From Cordylochernes scorpioides (taxonomy: Eukaryota > Arthropoda > Arachnida > Pseudoscorpiones > Chernetidae): 64,000 bases of DNA. Location of the stretch: assembly GCA_030710605.1 (NCBI GenBank), contig CP092870.1:13267991-13331990 (forward strand), written 5' to 3'. A program made the translations under genes and the position numbers. Each line of letters opens with the position of its first letter. Within the stretch, counting starts at the first letter, position 1. Positions 45,561 to 57,212 of the stretch are shown here, in pieces. The notes below the pieces were generated by a model, which saw only the letters and a list, made by a program, of their open reading frames with translations, ran no database searches and had not been told where the DNA came from.

Positions 45561-45922
45561 TAAAAGCCCGAATGTTTCTTTTATACATAATACAAACTTC
45601 TACTGCCCTTACTGCGATGAAAAAATATATTAGGAGGGCTCTTGGCGGAAGAGCATTGCTGTAGGCAAATATTTGAATGTAATTCTACTGTCCTATAAGC
45701 TTATGAAAACCATTTCTGAGATTCCATCCTTCAGTGCTGCGTATATAAGCAGAATAGTCCAATACAGTATTAGAGCTATGAGAAGCGGTCTGGTGGATTA
45801 AATTGGCGAAACCGCTGGGAGGGTTCACCACTGATGAGCCAAGCCCTCCCAATATATTTTTTTCATCGCAGTAAAGGCAGTAGAAGTTTGTATTATGTAT
45901 AAAAGAAACACTCATGCTTTTA
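45561..45922. mobile_element. Fold-back repeat (F3)
   Basis: Inverted ends TAAAAGCCCGAATGTTTC and its complement extend ~80 bp through CTTCTACTGCCCTTACTGCG and AATATATTAGGAGGGC. The right half includes GGCGAAACCGCTGGGAGGG. Related copies lie at 49480, 57375 and 63498. No coding. Confidence 0.75.
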
Positions 45923-46331
45923 AATCCTTTCATTTTATGTGTATAGAAGGCGCGTTATTGCTTTGTGATAATTAGTATGTGTTGACTTTGCTTAGAATTT
46001 TTAATGAAACTGATTCCAAGAATATTATTAATTAAACAATATATTTTTATTGATTTACAAAAGATAGAACAAAATATAAAAGGGAAACTAATATTAAACA
46101 AAGGAACATTTTTTTCGGTTAGCGCCTATTTACCTGTGAGCTTACACACACACTCTGTGGCAACAATTAATTAATATATGTACAACAGTATGTGAACTCT
46201 GTTAGTATGCATTGATATTCTTAAAGCCTAAATGAATATAAATTACCTCATATCTTAAAATGGCGAGTCTCTTTTGTGTGCTTAAATAATTGATTAATAA
46301 ATTATACTGCTAAAGGTTTTTATAACAAATA

Positions 46332-46582
46332 CTAGCCGAATGACCCGGGCAACGCCCGTGTTTTACCCGATTGAATGTTTTGATTCAAATACTATTTGTT
46401 ACAATTATAAATTGTGGTCATGTGGCCTAGTGGTCATGGCATCTGCCCGGTAAGCGGAAGGTCGTGGGTTCGATTCCCATCCCTTGACACTTTTTTTATT
46501 TTATCCATTTTGACCAAAATATATCCGTGAACTTCACACAGTGAACTTCACACAGACAGAATAAGGCAATTATATAAGTAGA
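46332..46582 (-). mobile_element. 251-bp non-autonomous Helitron carrying a tRNA-like module
   Basis: On the minus strand it starts TCTACTTATATAATTGCC after A and ends with a hairpin (CGGGCGTTGCCCGGG), a short spacer and CTAG before T. A/T flanks, 5' TC, 3' hairpin and CTAG all fit Helitrons. The 3' end closely matches both tips of the 28325-30605 palindrome. Confidence 0.65.
46413..46488 (+). repeat. tRNA-Thr-like module in the Helitron
   Basis: GTGGCCTAGTGG (A-box), anticodon arm TCTGC/CCGGTAA/GCGGA and GTGGGTTCGATTCCCAT (B-box and T-arm) match the S1 SINE head at 60975. The acceptor stem does not close (5' GTGGTCA against 3' CCCTTGA), so it is a pseudo-tRNA, probably captured from a SINE. 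Confidence 0.6.
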
Positions 46583-46859
46583 TATACATTGAAAGAACAA
46601 AATAGGGATTTTAACTACCAGCATTTAACAATTAAATTTATAGTAGTTAAAATCGTGGAGGGAGAAAAAATAATTACCATATATTGAGTGAAGAAAATGT
46701 TTACATGAAATAAACAAACAGAAAACTTTGTTCTAAGTTGCTTCATATATTAAATATCTTACCAGTTTAAAATTCATGATGGGCGTCTTGCGCTGCTTTC
46801 ATTTATTTATTATTATTTTTATTCAGAGATATAATTGTTCAATAGTGCGGTATTTGATA

Positions 46860-47039
46860 CAGTTAGTTAACCCTGTCTATAGCGCCCCCTCTATATAGTG
46901 CCTCCCTCTCTATAGCGCCCGATTTTAAATATGTAGTACGATGCGATTTACATTAAAAGTGACCTGTCTATAGCACTCCCTCTCTATAGCACCCTATTTT
47001 GGTGAGTCCCAAGAGGAGGCGTATAGACAGGTTTAACTG
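46860..47039. mobile_element. 180-bp MITE with pogo/Tigger-like ends
   Basis: CAGTTAGTTAACCCTGTCTA at the left and TAGACAGGTTTAACTG at the right, TA on both sides (46858-46859, 47040-47041). Internal CTATAGCGCCC-type motifs repeat. Confidence 0.7.
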
Positions 47040-47044
47040 TATAT

Positions 47045-47810
47045 TAAATTTTTAAGTGTATATTTTAAATAAAGGTTCTTTCAAAATATAATTAATTAAG
47101 TATTTATTATATAAATTTGAATCATTTATTTTAATTTTCTAATTTATTATATCCAAATGTGTATGATTCCTAAATCTAGAAAACATATCGAATGTTAAAA
47201 ATAAGTATTTCACTTCTAAGACAACAATTTACATTTAAAAAACAACAAATTCAGTTTAAAAACAACTTTTACTTTTTAATAACAGCATTTTCTACTTTGA
47301 TAAGCTCAACATTGTTTAGTTCTACTCATCCCCAGTAGACACTATCAAAAGTCTCAAGCACTACAAGCTTGATACCCTAATATATTTGAGTGGAGATAAG
47401 AAAGAAGACGTAACTTTGATAACTTCCACACTCTAATAACAACAATCATTATATTAAAATTATATTTGAAATTTAATATATCATACTAAAGATATATTCT
47501 TTAAGGGAAATACTTATATTTGAAAAGGTATTTGTTAATTTTTAAATTTCTTACGTTTTATTCAATCGATAGAAATAGAAAATTTGATATTCTCTCACAT
47601 ACACACACAAGGTAGGTTATCCACTGTTTATTATAGTGTTAAAACCTCTTCTATATTCCCCATATAAGATACCTACCAGCTTAATCTTCAGCTGTTTTCA
47701 TAACTGCATCTTTAAAAAAGATTTATATAGATTCAAGATAAACATCACGGGGAGGCCTTGATATTAATTCACAAATAAGAGAACTGATATAAACAAACTA
47801 TCAATATTAT
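47045..47810. other. AT-rich, one diverged repeat
   Basis: 47320-47405 is a distant inverted match of 56050-56120 (shared TGTCTACTGGG and GGTATCAAGCTTGTA). Otherwise nothing. Confidence 0.4.
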
Positions 47811-47811
47811 T

Positions 47812-48340
47812 GTAGCAAAGTATTTATTATTTTATTAGCAGAGTATGGCATTTTGGTGGAGATGCTGGGTAGATTGGGGAAGACAGACTGAATATCGCCG
47901 AGAAGATCTTGAGGCCATGGGTGCTGAGATCTACATTTTCTGAGAATGACTCCAGGATTCCACCACCGTGTCAAAGCCAATACTTCCCTCCAAAGAAGAC
48001 GATACGACGACAAAGCCGCTCTTCCCGCCGCAAGAAAAAGGACGTAATGGTACTAGGGACAATGTTTCAAAACTTTGATGGAATCCTTGGCAGAAGTACG
48101 ACAGATCCATGTCAGTAACTACAATAATTGCAAGCTATAGGTGACAGCTCTCATAGGAAGGAGCTATGTAGCAAAGTATTTATTATTTTATTATTAGAGT
48201 GTCATTTTTTGTTTATAATTTGCTACTCTGTAAACTTCCTTCATTGCTTATCTTTTGTTTATCATTCATAGTTTGTTCTTGTTTCAAATAAATTGCCGTG
48301 TCATCCTAAAGTTTGTCTTCCATCATTTTCCACGTGGCAA
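47812..48340 (+). pseudogene. Retroelement relic ending in a basic peptide tail, second copy
   Basis: Diverged copy of 6960-7380. The frame 47909-48118 ends SRRKKKDV, FDGILGRS and DPCQ plus stop. AGCAAAGTATTTATT flanks the unit at 47815 and 48172. TTTCAAATAAATTGCCGTG follows. The upstream part is longer here and codes QYFPPKKTIRRQSRSSRR. The protein family is not recognised. Confidence 0.45.
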
Positions 48341-48730
48341 TATAATAACCATCAAAAACCTAATTGAAAAAAATTCAATTTGGAATTATCTTTCATTAAC
48401 TAGAACATCACCTCTTCACACATACGCTTGAGAATAAAACAAAAATGTTAACTACGAGTATTTTCACACAACATTAAAATGTTCTTTAAAATATTCATGA
48501 AAACAGCTGAAGTTTAATAAGGGAAGTAGCTGCTAGCTGGAATATAGTGAAAATCAACGCCATATATTAAACATTAATTAAATTCAATTGATAGACCTCT
48601 CAATTCGATTATTCTATTGCTTAATTGAATTGGATATAAAATGATAAAAATAAATCAATTTTAATTATAATAAAGTTATTTATGAAAAAATAGTACAATG
48701 TGATATTGTACTGGGATAAGGTGCATAAAT

Positions 48731-48895
48731 TATGAAAAAGGAAACTCCTCATCATGCAACTGAAAGTACCTGATGGCTTGCGCCAATTCTGGAATAATTA
48801 AAAATCAACAAGAATAGTTGAGATTTATTCCGATAGATGACGCAAGACATCAGTAACTTTCAGTTGCACGATAAGGAGATGCCTTTTTCATAAAG
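48731..48895. mobile_element. F2 palindromic MITE, full copy
   Basis: Left arm GCAACTGAAAGTACCTGATG, right arm CATCAGTAACTTTCAGTTGC, outer ends AAAAAGGAAACTCC and GGAGATGCCTTTTT. The centre has ATCAACAAGAATAGTTGA. Confidence 0.75.
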
Positions 48896-48899
48896 TTAA

Positions 48900-49475
48900 T
48901 AATGTTTAAAAGGTGTTTGTGTGAAAATAATCCTTTATATTGATACGTGCTGTAAACATCTCAAATTTATTATTCTCATATTTAAATTTTTCATAGAACT
49001 TTATTCCAATAATCATCATCACTTAGCATTGTTTACATGACGACTTTGTAAAATTGAGACGTTGGTTAAAAATAAAAACTAACGGGACATACATTCTTGA
49101 TTATTTATTTCCTTTGCATTAAAAGTAGCTATAAAAGAAAAACTTACATACATCCGCTACAATATAATAGTTAATATATAAAATAAAATCGGAATTTATC
49201 GCTTAATAATGAGAATGCTTTGTAATTAAAATGAAAGATGTCTCAAATAAGTACAAAACATTTATAAATAAAAAATATAAACATCACTATCAATCCCAAT
49301 TAAATATTCAGAGAGACACTTATAATATTTGTATATTTTAAAATACACCTATCCCCCGATTTGCACGGTACTTGTTTTACACGTTTTTACTTTTACACGG
49401 TTTTCCAAATAAGTTGTTTTTTTTTTTTTTTATCGCACTATACTAAATGCTACTGTGATTGAACACATGCGCTGT
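48900..49475. other. AT-rich, nothing recognised
   Basis: A T-rich run lies at 49416-49431. No frames of interest. Confidence 0.4.
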
Positions 49476-49479
49476 GTAC

Positions 49480-49725
49480 TCATCTCACGAGGAAATGGGA
49501 GGGTTTTGCCAATCAGTGGTGAGCCTTTCAGCGGTTTAGCCAATTTAATCTTCAAGACCGCTTCTTTAGAGCTCTAATACTGTATTGGATCATTCTGTAT
49601 ATATATATGCTACACTGAAGGGTGAAATCACAAAAATAGCATCTAAACAAACTATGGGCATAAACTTTTAGGACAGTAGAATTACATATAATATTTGCAT
49701 CGAGCGATGCTCTTCCGCAATCATT
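49480..49725 (+). mobile_element. F3 repeat, eroded copy
   Basis: CAGTGGTGAGCC, AGAGCTCTAATACTGTATTGG and AGGACAGTAGAATTACA as in 63535-63757. It ends in CGATGCTCTTCCGCAA, which recurs inverted at 45645. Confidence 0.6.
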
Positions 49726-49729
49726 TATC

Positions 49730-50880
49730 ACACCTTTTGGCCCTTAAAAAAATTCGAACTCTTCGAAAATAACTTTAATTGGAATTTTATTTAAAAATGT
49801 GTTTATCTACTCGCCAAATTCACTGATAACCAGCGCCCCTCACGGTATATGGTGAAAATACATTTGATTCCTTTTTAAAATGATTTTTTCCATAAATAAT
49901 GTGTTCCAAAAATATATTTAAAATATATTTATATAAAATTTAATAAGGGTTGATTAATATTATACAGCTCTTAAAAGAAAATTAAAAAAAAACGATTTTT
50001 GGAAATTTTAATATCTGTAAAAATTAACTGATAATTTTTATTTAAATAATTAATACAATAGCCTTGTTTTAATTAAAAATATTTATATAACTTCTTTTTA
50101 ACGGCTATGTTATATGTAACTTTTTCATCGCTCTTTACAAAATGTGATTTTAAAATGGAAAATAATTGTTATTTTTAAATATTTTCTTTCTAGTTCTTGA
50201 GGTAGATCAATATGAACTAGAACATGGAAATATTTTAGTTTCACAACAATTCCTTTTTATTTCTCTCTATAAAAAGTTAATTTTTGTCTTTCTCTTTTTA
50301 TCTGAAATTCCAAATCTGAAAAGGTTGAAAACACAGTCTCTAATTATAAAAAAATATATATATATGTTATGAATATTTTTTGTTGTTGTTGTTAGATAAA
50401 GGGTTGATAAGACAAAGGATCGATGAGATAAAGGGTTGGGGTGCAGTCGTGATAAGAAAAAGATAATTATTTACCGTCAAGTAGCTTTTATTTTCAATTA
50501 CTTGAGGTATAATTACACCTTAGTTATTTTCACATTATATAGATTTTATAAAGTTGATCCTATATTAGTGATTTAAAAGGATAGATATGTTAACTACGCA
50601 TATTTACAACAAAACTATATAACAAAACTGAAAGTCTTTCTAAAAACGATGATAACTAAAGTTAAATTTTCAATGAATAAAATATAAAATATATATTTTT
50701 TTAAATATAGAAATATTTGAGTTTTTAGATTATAATATATATATATATTTAAATTAATAACATGTAATAATGATATATTTTATTCCTTAAAAAAAACTGC
50801 ATATACATTTTCTGACATTTGAAATTTTATATTTTCTATTTGTTTTCAAAATTGTGGAATACAAAATAAATATATTGCTA
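49730..50880. other. Very AT-rich, nothing recognised
   Basis: Short frames only; simple TA and T runs. Confidence 0.4.
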
Positions 50881-50882
50881 TA

Positions 50883-50970
50883 TCTTGACAAAGGTTGGCG
50901 TTCAACCAACCGAAATATTAGCAAATAAATATTTTTATTCAATCCAATATATGTCTTTTTAATATCTAAA
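50883..50970 (+). mobile_element. F1 repeat, copy f, right half
   Basis: Core CTTGACAAAGGTTGGCG, CAACCAACCGAAATATTAGC, then AAATAAAT and CAATCCAATATATG. GAAA is preceded by C as in a hammerhead. Confidence 0.6.
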
Positions 50971-51224
50971 AAAGAATATATATTTAGAAGGACAGGTCAA
51001 TACAAATACATGTGTGTTTTCTCTCTCTTTTTGAAAAATTTCATATATACTTTAACCAACTTAGATCTATAATTGTAAAGTGTAAATAAAACTAATATTC
51101 AAGAAGACATTTCATATATTTATTTTAAACAAAGGAAAATTATGTTGGAGATCATTGGGAAAATATTTCCATTGTTTAACCAATATGAAGAAAATTGTAT
51201 TATATATATGATTTTACAATTTAA

Positions 51225-51425
51225 TGCGTCTTATGATTGTAGAACAATATTTGAAAATTATCCCGCATATGTTTCTTTTGAACGAAGAATCGAAATTTAA
51301 TTTAAGGAGAAATAACGATTATTTCTAACCTTAGGGATGAAGTATGAAAGGATGCATTGTGAAAAGTAATGATAAACGGAAAAATAAAAGCGTCCAGGGA
51401 TGTGAATCGAACCCACAGTGTTCCG
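51225..51425 (-). repeat. SINE S1, 5'-truncated
   Basis: The minus strand begins inside the tRNA-derived head (GGCGGAACACTGTGGGTTCG) and runs through the body to the TTCTACAATCATAAGACGC end. Confidence 0.65.
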
Positions 51426-51429
51426 CCTA

Positions 51430-52205
51430 ATTTTGAATATAATATAATTTTCAAATAATTATAAATATTAGAATAATATGTTTATTTAAGTAAATATTTA
51501 TATTACCATGATGCTTCAGGGATGCTTCTTTGTCATCTCTACCTCTATATTTTTAATATAAATATGGAAAGAGAAAAAAACAGGTAAAAGGTTTCTTTTA
51601 AGTTTGAATTTGCAAGCTCTCGAGCAAATATACTGCTCTTCAATGGGCTAATACTCTATGAATAGCAGTATATTAGCTTCAAGATGGAAATAACCTAATG
51701 GGTCAAATAGTTTATAATAGGGAAAGATATAAGAAATTTAATATGTTCTGCAGACTTTTTATTATAAATAGATATCTTCATGCAGCATGAGGAACTACAC
51801 TATTATGCGACTTGATTTACATCAATGTAAATAATTAATAAGTTACTTTAGAATATAACTCATTGTAAATAGCTCAACTTGATCAACTTTCTCTCTCCAC
51901 GATACTAATTATTACAGATAACCTCTCTAAATCACATTCCATCATTGCTTAACATATTGTAAATAAATACCTTGCGATTTCTTCTATCTGTTTATGTTGT
52001 TGCTTATTTATTTAATGGATATGTTTATTTAATTCTCTTTTTCTTAATTGTTTATTTTAGTTTTGGTAATGCTGTTACCTACTCTACTAAAATATGAATT
52101 GTTGTAAATAGTTCCACGCGCAATTATCCAGATCGGATATAGCGTGTCTTATTTGCAACTGGTGATAATTTTTTTTTCTACAGGTAAACTCCGTACAATT
52201 GGTAT
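51430..52205. other. No recognised genes
   Basis: AT-rich; no frames with domains. Confidence 0.4.
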
Positions 52206-52209
52206 AAGT

Positions 52210-52881
52210 GTATAACGAATCAAAAGTTTTTACGAAGGAGTATCTTTTATTATATTTGTGCAAGCTTTCGAACTTTGCAGTTCTTCCACAGGCATGGATA
52301 GCATAGAAATACTACCAATTTTTCAAAATATTTTGAGCCATTATATATACATGAATATTTACATAAATTAGATATAATTTTAGTTTATTGTATAAGCAAA
52401 ATTAAGATATTCACTGTATGCAAATAGTATAATATTTCAAAATTTGTAAAGTTTAAAACTAGTATACGTTAAAACATTTCAACATAGAAAAGCCAAGCGG
52501 GGGTCACTCCAACCCGACCACCCACCCGGGCATATCTAAAGGATAACTATTGAGGTATTATATGATAAACTTCCGGTAGATCTATTTTCCTGTTGATGCT
52601 GTTTGTTTGTGATGAAACGATGGATTCTAGTACCAATCTGTGCTGCTTATTGTTTATGTGTTGATATAGGACTTTGGGTTGATCTAAGTTAAAATTATGG
52701 CCAGTGTTCGAAATATGTTGGTATATAAGTGACTTCGGGTCTTTATTGTTGATGCTTCGTTTGTGTTCAGTGATTCTGATATACGCGGTTCTGCTAGTCT
52801 CCCCCACATAGGAGGCTGGGCAATCCTGGCAAGAAATATAATAAAAGATACTCCTTCGTAAAAACTTTTGATTCGTTATAC
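52210..52881 (-). mobile_element. 5'-truncated Penelope element with perfect inverted ends
   Basis: 52210-52256 and 52835-52881 are a perfect 47-nt inverted repeat (GTATAACGAATCAAAAGTTT outward). On the minus strand a GIY-YIG tail is followed by the hammerhead-like end at 52261-52292 (CTGTGGA, hairpin GAAC-GTTC, GAAAGCTTG) and AATAAAAGATACTCC. An inverted terminal fragment attached to the truncated 5' side is the classical Penelope pLTR layout. Confidence 0.8.
52547..52832 (-). pseudogene. Penelope GIY-YIG endonuclease, C-terminal domain
   Basis: Open from the left inverted-end junction: CQDCPASYVGETSRTAYIRI (paired cysteines, then the YxGET box of GIY-YIG), TEHKRSI, KSLIYQHISNTGHNF and SINRKIDLPEVY to the stop at 52547. 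The CxxC before YVGET is the zinc-binding signature of Penelope nucleases and separates them from other GIY-YIG families. RT and most of the polyprotein are missing, so there is no start codon of its own. The domain itself shows no internal lesion. Its role would be to nick target DNA during insertion. Confidence 0.85.
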
Positions 52882-52884
52882 AAA

Positions 52885-53880
52885 TAAAATAAATATTTGC
52901 TCGAAAACTTGAAAATTCAAAATTAAAAGCAACTTTTTACCTGATTTTTATTTTTCCTCTTTCAAATAATTTCTGGTTAACTATAGCTCACATATAAATA
53001 TGGGTTGATCAGATTAGTATATATTTTAACAATGAACTTATTTTTGTGTATTGAAATTGCCTACAGTACGTATAAAGAGAGACAGAAGATTCCACACAAA
53101 ATCATTTCTTTTAAAAAAAATTATTGATACGAAGACGTGATATAAAAGATAAAGGGAATCATTAGAAATAGATTTTCTTTTTATTGGCCATATTCACGTT
53201 ATATGTAGTTGTAAGAATTTGTTGAGGTGAAAGATAATTCTTGTTATGGGATTTTGAGCTGGAAATTGAGTAAATGAGTCAATTGAGGTGTTTTAGAGAA
53301 GTGCAAGATCCCTACATTGATCCTCTTACCCCGGTATATCTACCTGTCACACATTTCTATATATTGAAATATTCCCTACTTAGAATATAAAACTAGCAAT
53401 TTCCTAAAAATAGTTTCCCAAAATGCCGGGAAGGACCCACTACCTGAAATGACTTGAGTGTGTCGATGTGATTAGGTAGGGAAGAAATCGAAAGTTAAAT
53501 AAAAGATGCACTGGCAGATAGCTCTTGTCATTCCTTTTTCCAGGAATAGCGGCATTGATCTCTGAGGTACTTCACTTTAGACATAATCTGGCATCAACCT
53601 GGCTACACGTGCAGGAGGGTATCTCAGTTAATATCGTGCGGGGTCGCGCCAGAAATTCTCCCGTAACCAGAAATTCGTTTCTTCCTGTGATTGCTACTTT
53701 GAATGTCATAGATGAATCGAATTCCAGTATGTAGGAATAACAAACCAGGTTTAAAAATCACAAACTTAAATTTCAGTATTTTTGTATGCCATTTTAATTT
53801 AAAAAGGATATGAAAACTGTCTATTATGCAATCTCTAGTGTTACGAAAACAAAATACACGCTTTATTTTTATTCCTATAC
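52885..53880. other. No recognised genes
   Basis: The 69-codon frame at 53525-53734 has no domain I recognise. Confidence 0.4.
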
Positions 53881-53884
53881 TCTT

Positions 53885-54080
53885 ATGGACAACAATTAAG
53901 GAAGTTAGGAGCCTTTAATCTCCCTGGTTGTCGTTTTTTTTAAGGAGACAGGAGCAATTTTGTTCACTCTTGGTTATTTCGTGTATCTACAATAAAGATC
54001 GCTGTATATCAAATATGTTATTGCCTGAATCCCGATATACATTCTGAAAGGTATAACTTTCTTAAGTTTTTTTCCATGAG
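53885..54080 (-). mobile_element. F5 MITE, minus orientation
   Basis: Landmarks inverted relative to 61915: AGGAGCCTTTAATC, TTGGTTATTTCGTGT, ACAATAAAGATCGCTGT, CCTGAATCCCGATATAC. Confidence 0.6.
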
Positions 54081-54084
54081 TTTA

Positions 54085-54760
54085 TTTTCCTGATTAACTC
54101 TTGTCCTATATTCATCAACTCAGCAATCATCTATGTTGTAGATAGGCAAAAAATTATCAATATTTCTAAATGAAAACTAAATATACTTATATCTTCCAAA
54201 TCACAGGTTTTATCAGCATGGTCTCTAGGAAGTGAACACCAAAATTTATAACGGGATAAAGTTCTGATGGTATATCTGGAGAAGCCCTGACTATAATTAC
54301 CATATTGTAATTACTACTTTTCCTCCCACATTTCTAATTGATAGTATGGCATTAATTAAACTTTTTCGCGGTTGGGTTTGACAACTAATTTTCTTTGGGA
54401 GGAATTTTTAAAAGGCCAAAAACATATTTTAAAAACTCATTAAAGAAATACTGATTAAAATTATTTTTGATAATCAGAAAGGTAATTTCATTTTTCGAGC
54501 TAGCAGTATAACGGAGAGTCTTTCTGACTGGAGAAGAAAGCTTTCTTATACAGTTCCTATGAAAGGACGTTTGATTTTTGCAATATAGACGTGAATTCGA
54601 ATACATCTTGTCAATACAAGCAAAAGTGCAGTCTGCACTATTAAAAAAAAAAATTATGTACAACGAATATGGCACCTCTACCACCGTATATAAAAGCTAG
54701 ACTGCCTGATATTCGAAGAATTCCAGTAAAGATCAGTGATGAAGTTTTGTAAACATGTTT
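54085..54760. other. No recognised genes
   Basis: A 99-codon minus frame (54385-54684) shows no domain. Confidence 0.4.
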
Positions 54761-54764
54761 CTAT

Positions 54765-54845
54765 ATAAGGTTGGCGTTCAGCCACACAACTGACATATTG
54801 ATAAATAAATTATATTTTGATCCAATATATGCCTTTTTAATTAGA
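54765..54845 (+). mobile_element. F1 repeat, copy g, right half
   Basis: AAGGTTGGCGTTCAGCCA, then AACTGACATATTG (GAAA changed to GACA), AAATAAATTATATTTTGATC and CCAATATATGCC. The core is disrupted. Confidence 0.55.
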
Positions 54846-54917
54846 TGTTGTTATATGTGAAAAAATAGTATAAAAGCGAAATTTTAATGGATGAACAGGT
54901 GAATGAATTTAAAGAGA

Positions 54918-55170
54918 AAGGCATTTCTTGAACGTGCAACTAAAAATTGTTGTTGGTTTGCCCCATCTATAGGAATATGTTTCTTTTAATCGTTTACTTT
55001 TTAATTATTCCAAGTTACCCGAAAACGTTCAGGTGATTAGCCATTTTTGATTAATCGAAAATATTCATCCAAACCTGGAATAATTAGAAATCAACAAATC
55101 GTTGATATTCATCTCAAAAGATGGCTCAAGGCATCAGCAACTTTTAGATGTAGGTTCAGGAGATGTCTTT
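54918..55170. mobile_element. F2 MITE, diverged long copy
   Basis: AAAGGCATTTCTTGAACGTG at the left and GGAGATGTCTTTTAAAA at the right, with TTTGATTAATCGAAAATATT in the centre. Confidence 0.5.
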
Positions 55171-55512
55171 TAAAAAACTTTTCAATATATTTTCTTCTTC
55201 CTCTTCCACATTTGAAAAAAGGTCAAGGATAAAAACATATAAATTTTAAAATAATAGGGAAAAACAATATTTAGATTATTCCTCACATTTCAGATAACGT
55301 ATTAATAATATTTATCTCAAAAGATGGCACAAGGCATCAGCAACTTTCAGATGTAGGTTCAGGAGATCCTTTTAAAAAACATATTAATATATTTTCTTCT
55401 CCCTCTTTCACATTTGAAAAAAAAAGGACAAGGATAAAAACATATAAATTTGAAAATAATGGGGAAATACAATGGGTATATTTATTCCTTACATTTCAGA
55501 TACCATATTAAC
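55095..55512 (+). repeat. Tandem duplication of ~205 bp including the MITE end
   Basis: 55100-55306 and 55310-55512 share ATCTCAAAAGATGGC, CATCAGCAACTTT, GATGTAGGTTCAGGAGAT, CAAGGATAAAAACATATAAA and CATTTCAGATA. A 10-15% divergence is my visual estimate. Confidence 0.75.
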
Positions 55513-55514
55513 CT

Positions 55515-56035
55515 CTTGAACTGAATGATATGTGCAGGGGTGAGGCCATTTTACCTGGAGATAGTAAAGATATGCTGCCTCACTTCTGACACAAAGTTGA
55601 AATTGTTCAAGCAGATAATATACTCTGTATTAAAACTAAGGAATGGACAAATTGTGGAGGCAAAGAGTGATCTGTTTTTAATAATTAAAAATATAGTTGA
55701 ATTAAAAAACCTAACGGATATTAGTTTTCATCATTTTGGAATTGAATACTACTGGAGTATAAAAGAAATGGTTTAAAAGATCAATTCACAAAAGTAATTT
55801 TGTTAAAGAACACATTATTACGCGGAAATCCTCTTCTCAAATAAATTGATAAAGAGAGAAATTAAAATTATATTTTCACTTCTCTATCAGAGAGGTAATA
55901 AAGTCAACGACGATTGTATCGTATTAATTAGGTTTTATTCGGGAGATATACGAGAGAAATACGATTATAGACTGGTAGCTTGGTTATAATTTAATTGTGT
56001 TTTATTTATTTATAAAAACCTATTAATATTCTTCT
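55515..56035. other. Nothing recognised
   Basis: The 83-codon frame 55525-55776 is unassigned. Confidence 0.35.
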
Positions 56036-56039
56036 TATC

Positions 56040-56560
56040 TCGACTCAATCATATCAGGGTATCAAGCTTGTAAAGCTTTAGACTTTAGATGGTGTCTACT
56101 GGGAGAGAGTAGAGTTCATCATTACTCCGCCTTTGGCGGTCCCAAACCCGGATGAAAAAGAAGGAGGGGGAGCAGTAACAAGCTCGCTAAAAAACCTGGG
56201 CTCAGCTGGCTTGGCTAATAATACACTGTAAGGGCTCCTAATCCAGGGATACAGGATGAGCAGCGTTTGTACTCCATGTTAGGAGCAGCTGTACATGGCG
56301 TCTGTTCCTCATGTCATAGGCGGCCATTTCTTTTGGAGCTAAGTCGGCCTGCTACTGAGTAGTGCTCCCAGTCTTAATGATAGAGGCAGATGCATTCTAC
56401 TTCATCCAGTCATGATGGTTGTAAAACCTATTGATAAAGCAAATATTCGTCAACCATGGAGTAAGATTTATCACCAGATGTTTTGACCATCCTCTTGTCC
56501 ACATTCTTTAGGTAAAACTTAACGTGATGTATTAGCGCGCAATCTGTTAGATAAAATTCA
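56040..56560. repeat. GC-richer repeat of unknown class
   Basis: 56050-56120 has an inverted relative at 47320-47405. The block reads CCGCCTTTGGCGGTCC, then CTCAGCTGGCTTGGC. It could be a LINE 5' UTR or a SINE; no coding is seen. Confidence 0.35.
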
Positions 56561-56773
56561 AACTATTTTTAACGCATATGTTTCTTTTTTTTTAATAAAA
56601 TAATTCTACTGCCTTTACTATTTACCAAGGTCGGTGTATAATTCTTGTCACACAGGATCGAAGCATGTTATCTTAATCAACATACACTCACGGACAAAAC
56701 TTGTGGAAGTTGTACCTTTTTATGTACTTTTATATCGTTTTTAAAATAGAGAAATCATAAATAAATATTTATT

Positions 56774-56946
56774 AAAAGAGTCATATTTTGGATTAAAATA
56801 TAATTTATTTTACCAATATATCAGTTGGCTGAACGCCAATATTTTTCAAGGTATTATAACATATTATAACAACTGAAATGTGTGTTAACTTGGTAAATAT
56901 TGGTAAAATAAATTTCATTTTGATCCAATATATGACTTTTTAATTA
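56774..56946 (+). mobile_element. F1 repeat, copy h, inside an F5 fragment
   Basis: AGTCATATTTTGGATTAAAA at the left, AACGCCAATATTTTTCAAGG, then GATCCAATATATGAC at the right. The right core is lost. An F5 start (ACACTCACGGACAAAACTTG, 56686) precedes it and another (CACTCTCATGGACAAAACC, 56993) follows. Confidence 0.6.
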
Positions 56947-56991
56947 AAGTTCCTTTATATATATATATGTGTCATCGTATAAGGGTTTATT

Positions 56992-57212
56992 CACACTCTC
57001 ATGGACAAAACCTAAGGAAGTTGTACCTTTTAGAATATATATTGGGATTCAGACAAAACCTCTGTGAGATATTTGATACACAGTGACCTTTATTGAAGAC
57101 ACACGAGATAGCCAAGTGTGAATAAAATTGACTCTATCTCCCTAAAAAAAAAAGACGATCGGGGACATCAAAACCTTTAACACCCTTAAAGGTTGTCGTT
57201 GAGTGTATAATC
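56992..57212 (+). mobile_element. F5 MITE, well-preserved copy
   Basis: CACTCTCATGGACAAAACC at the left and AAAGGTTGTCGTTGAGTGT at the right are inverted partners. TGACCTTTATTGAAGACAC and AAGACGATCGGGGACATCA lie inside. Confidence 0.7.

Noticed and set aside
46413-46488. Functional tRNA-Thr gene
   Set aside because: The acceptor stem does not pair and base 33 is C. It lies inside a Helitron-type element.
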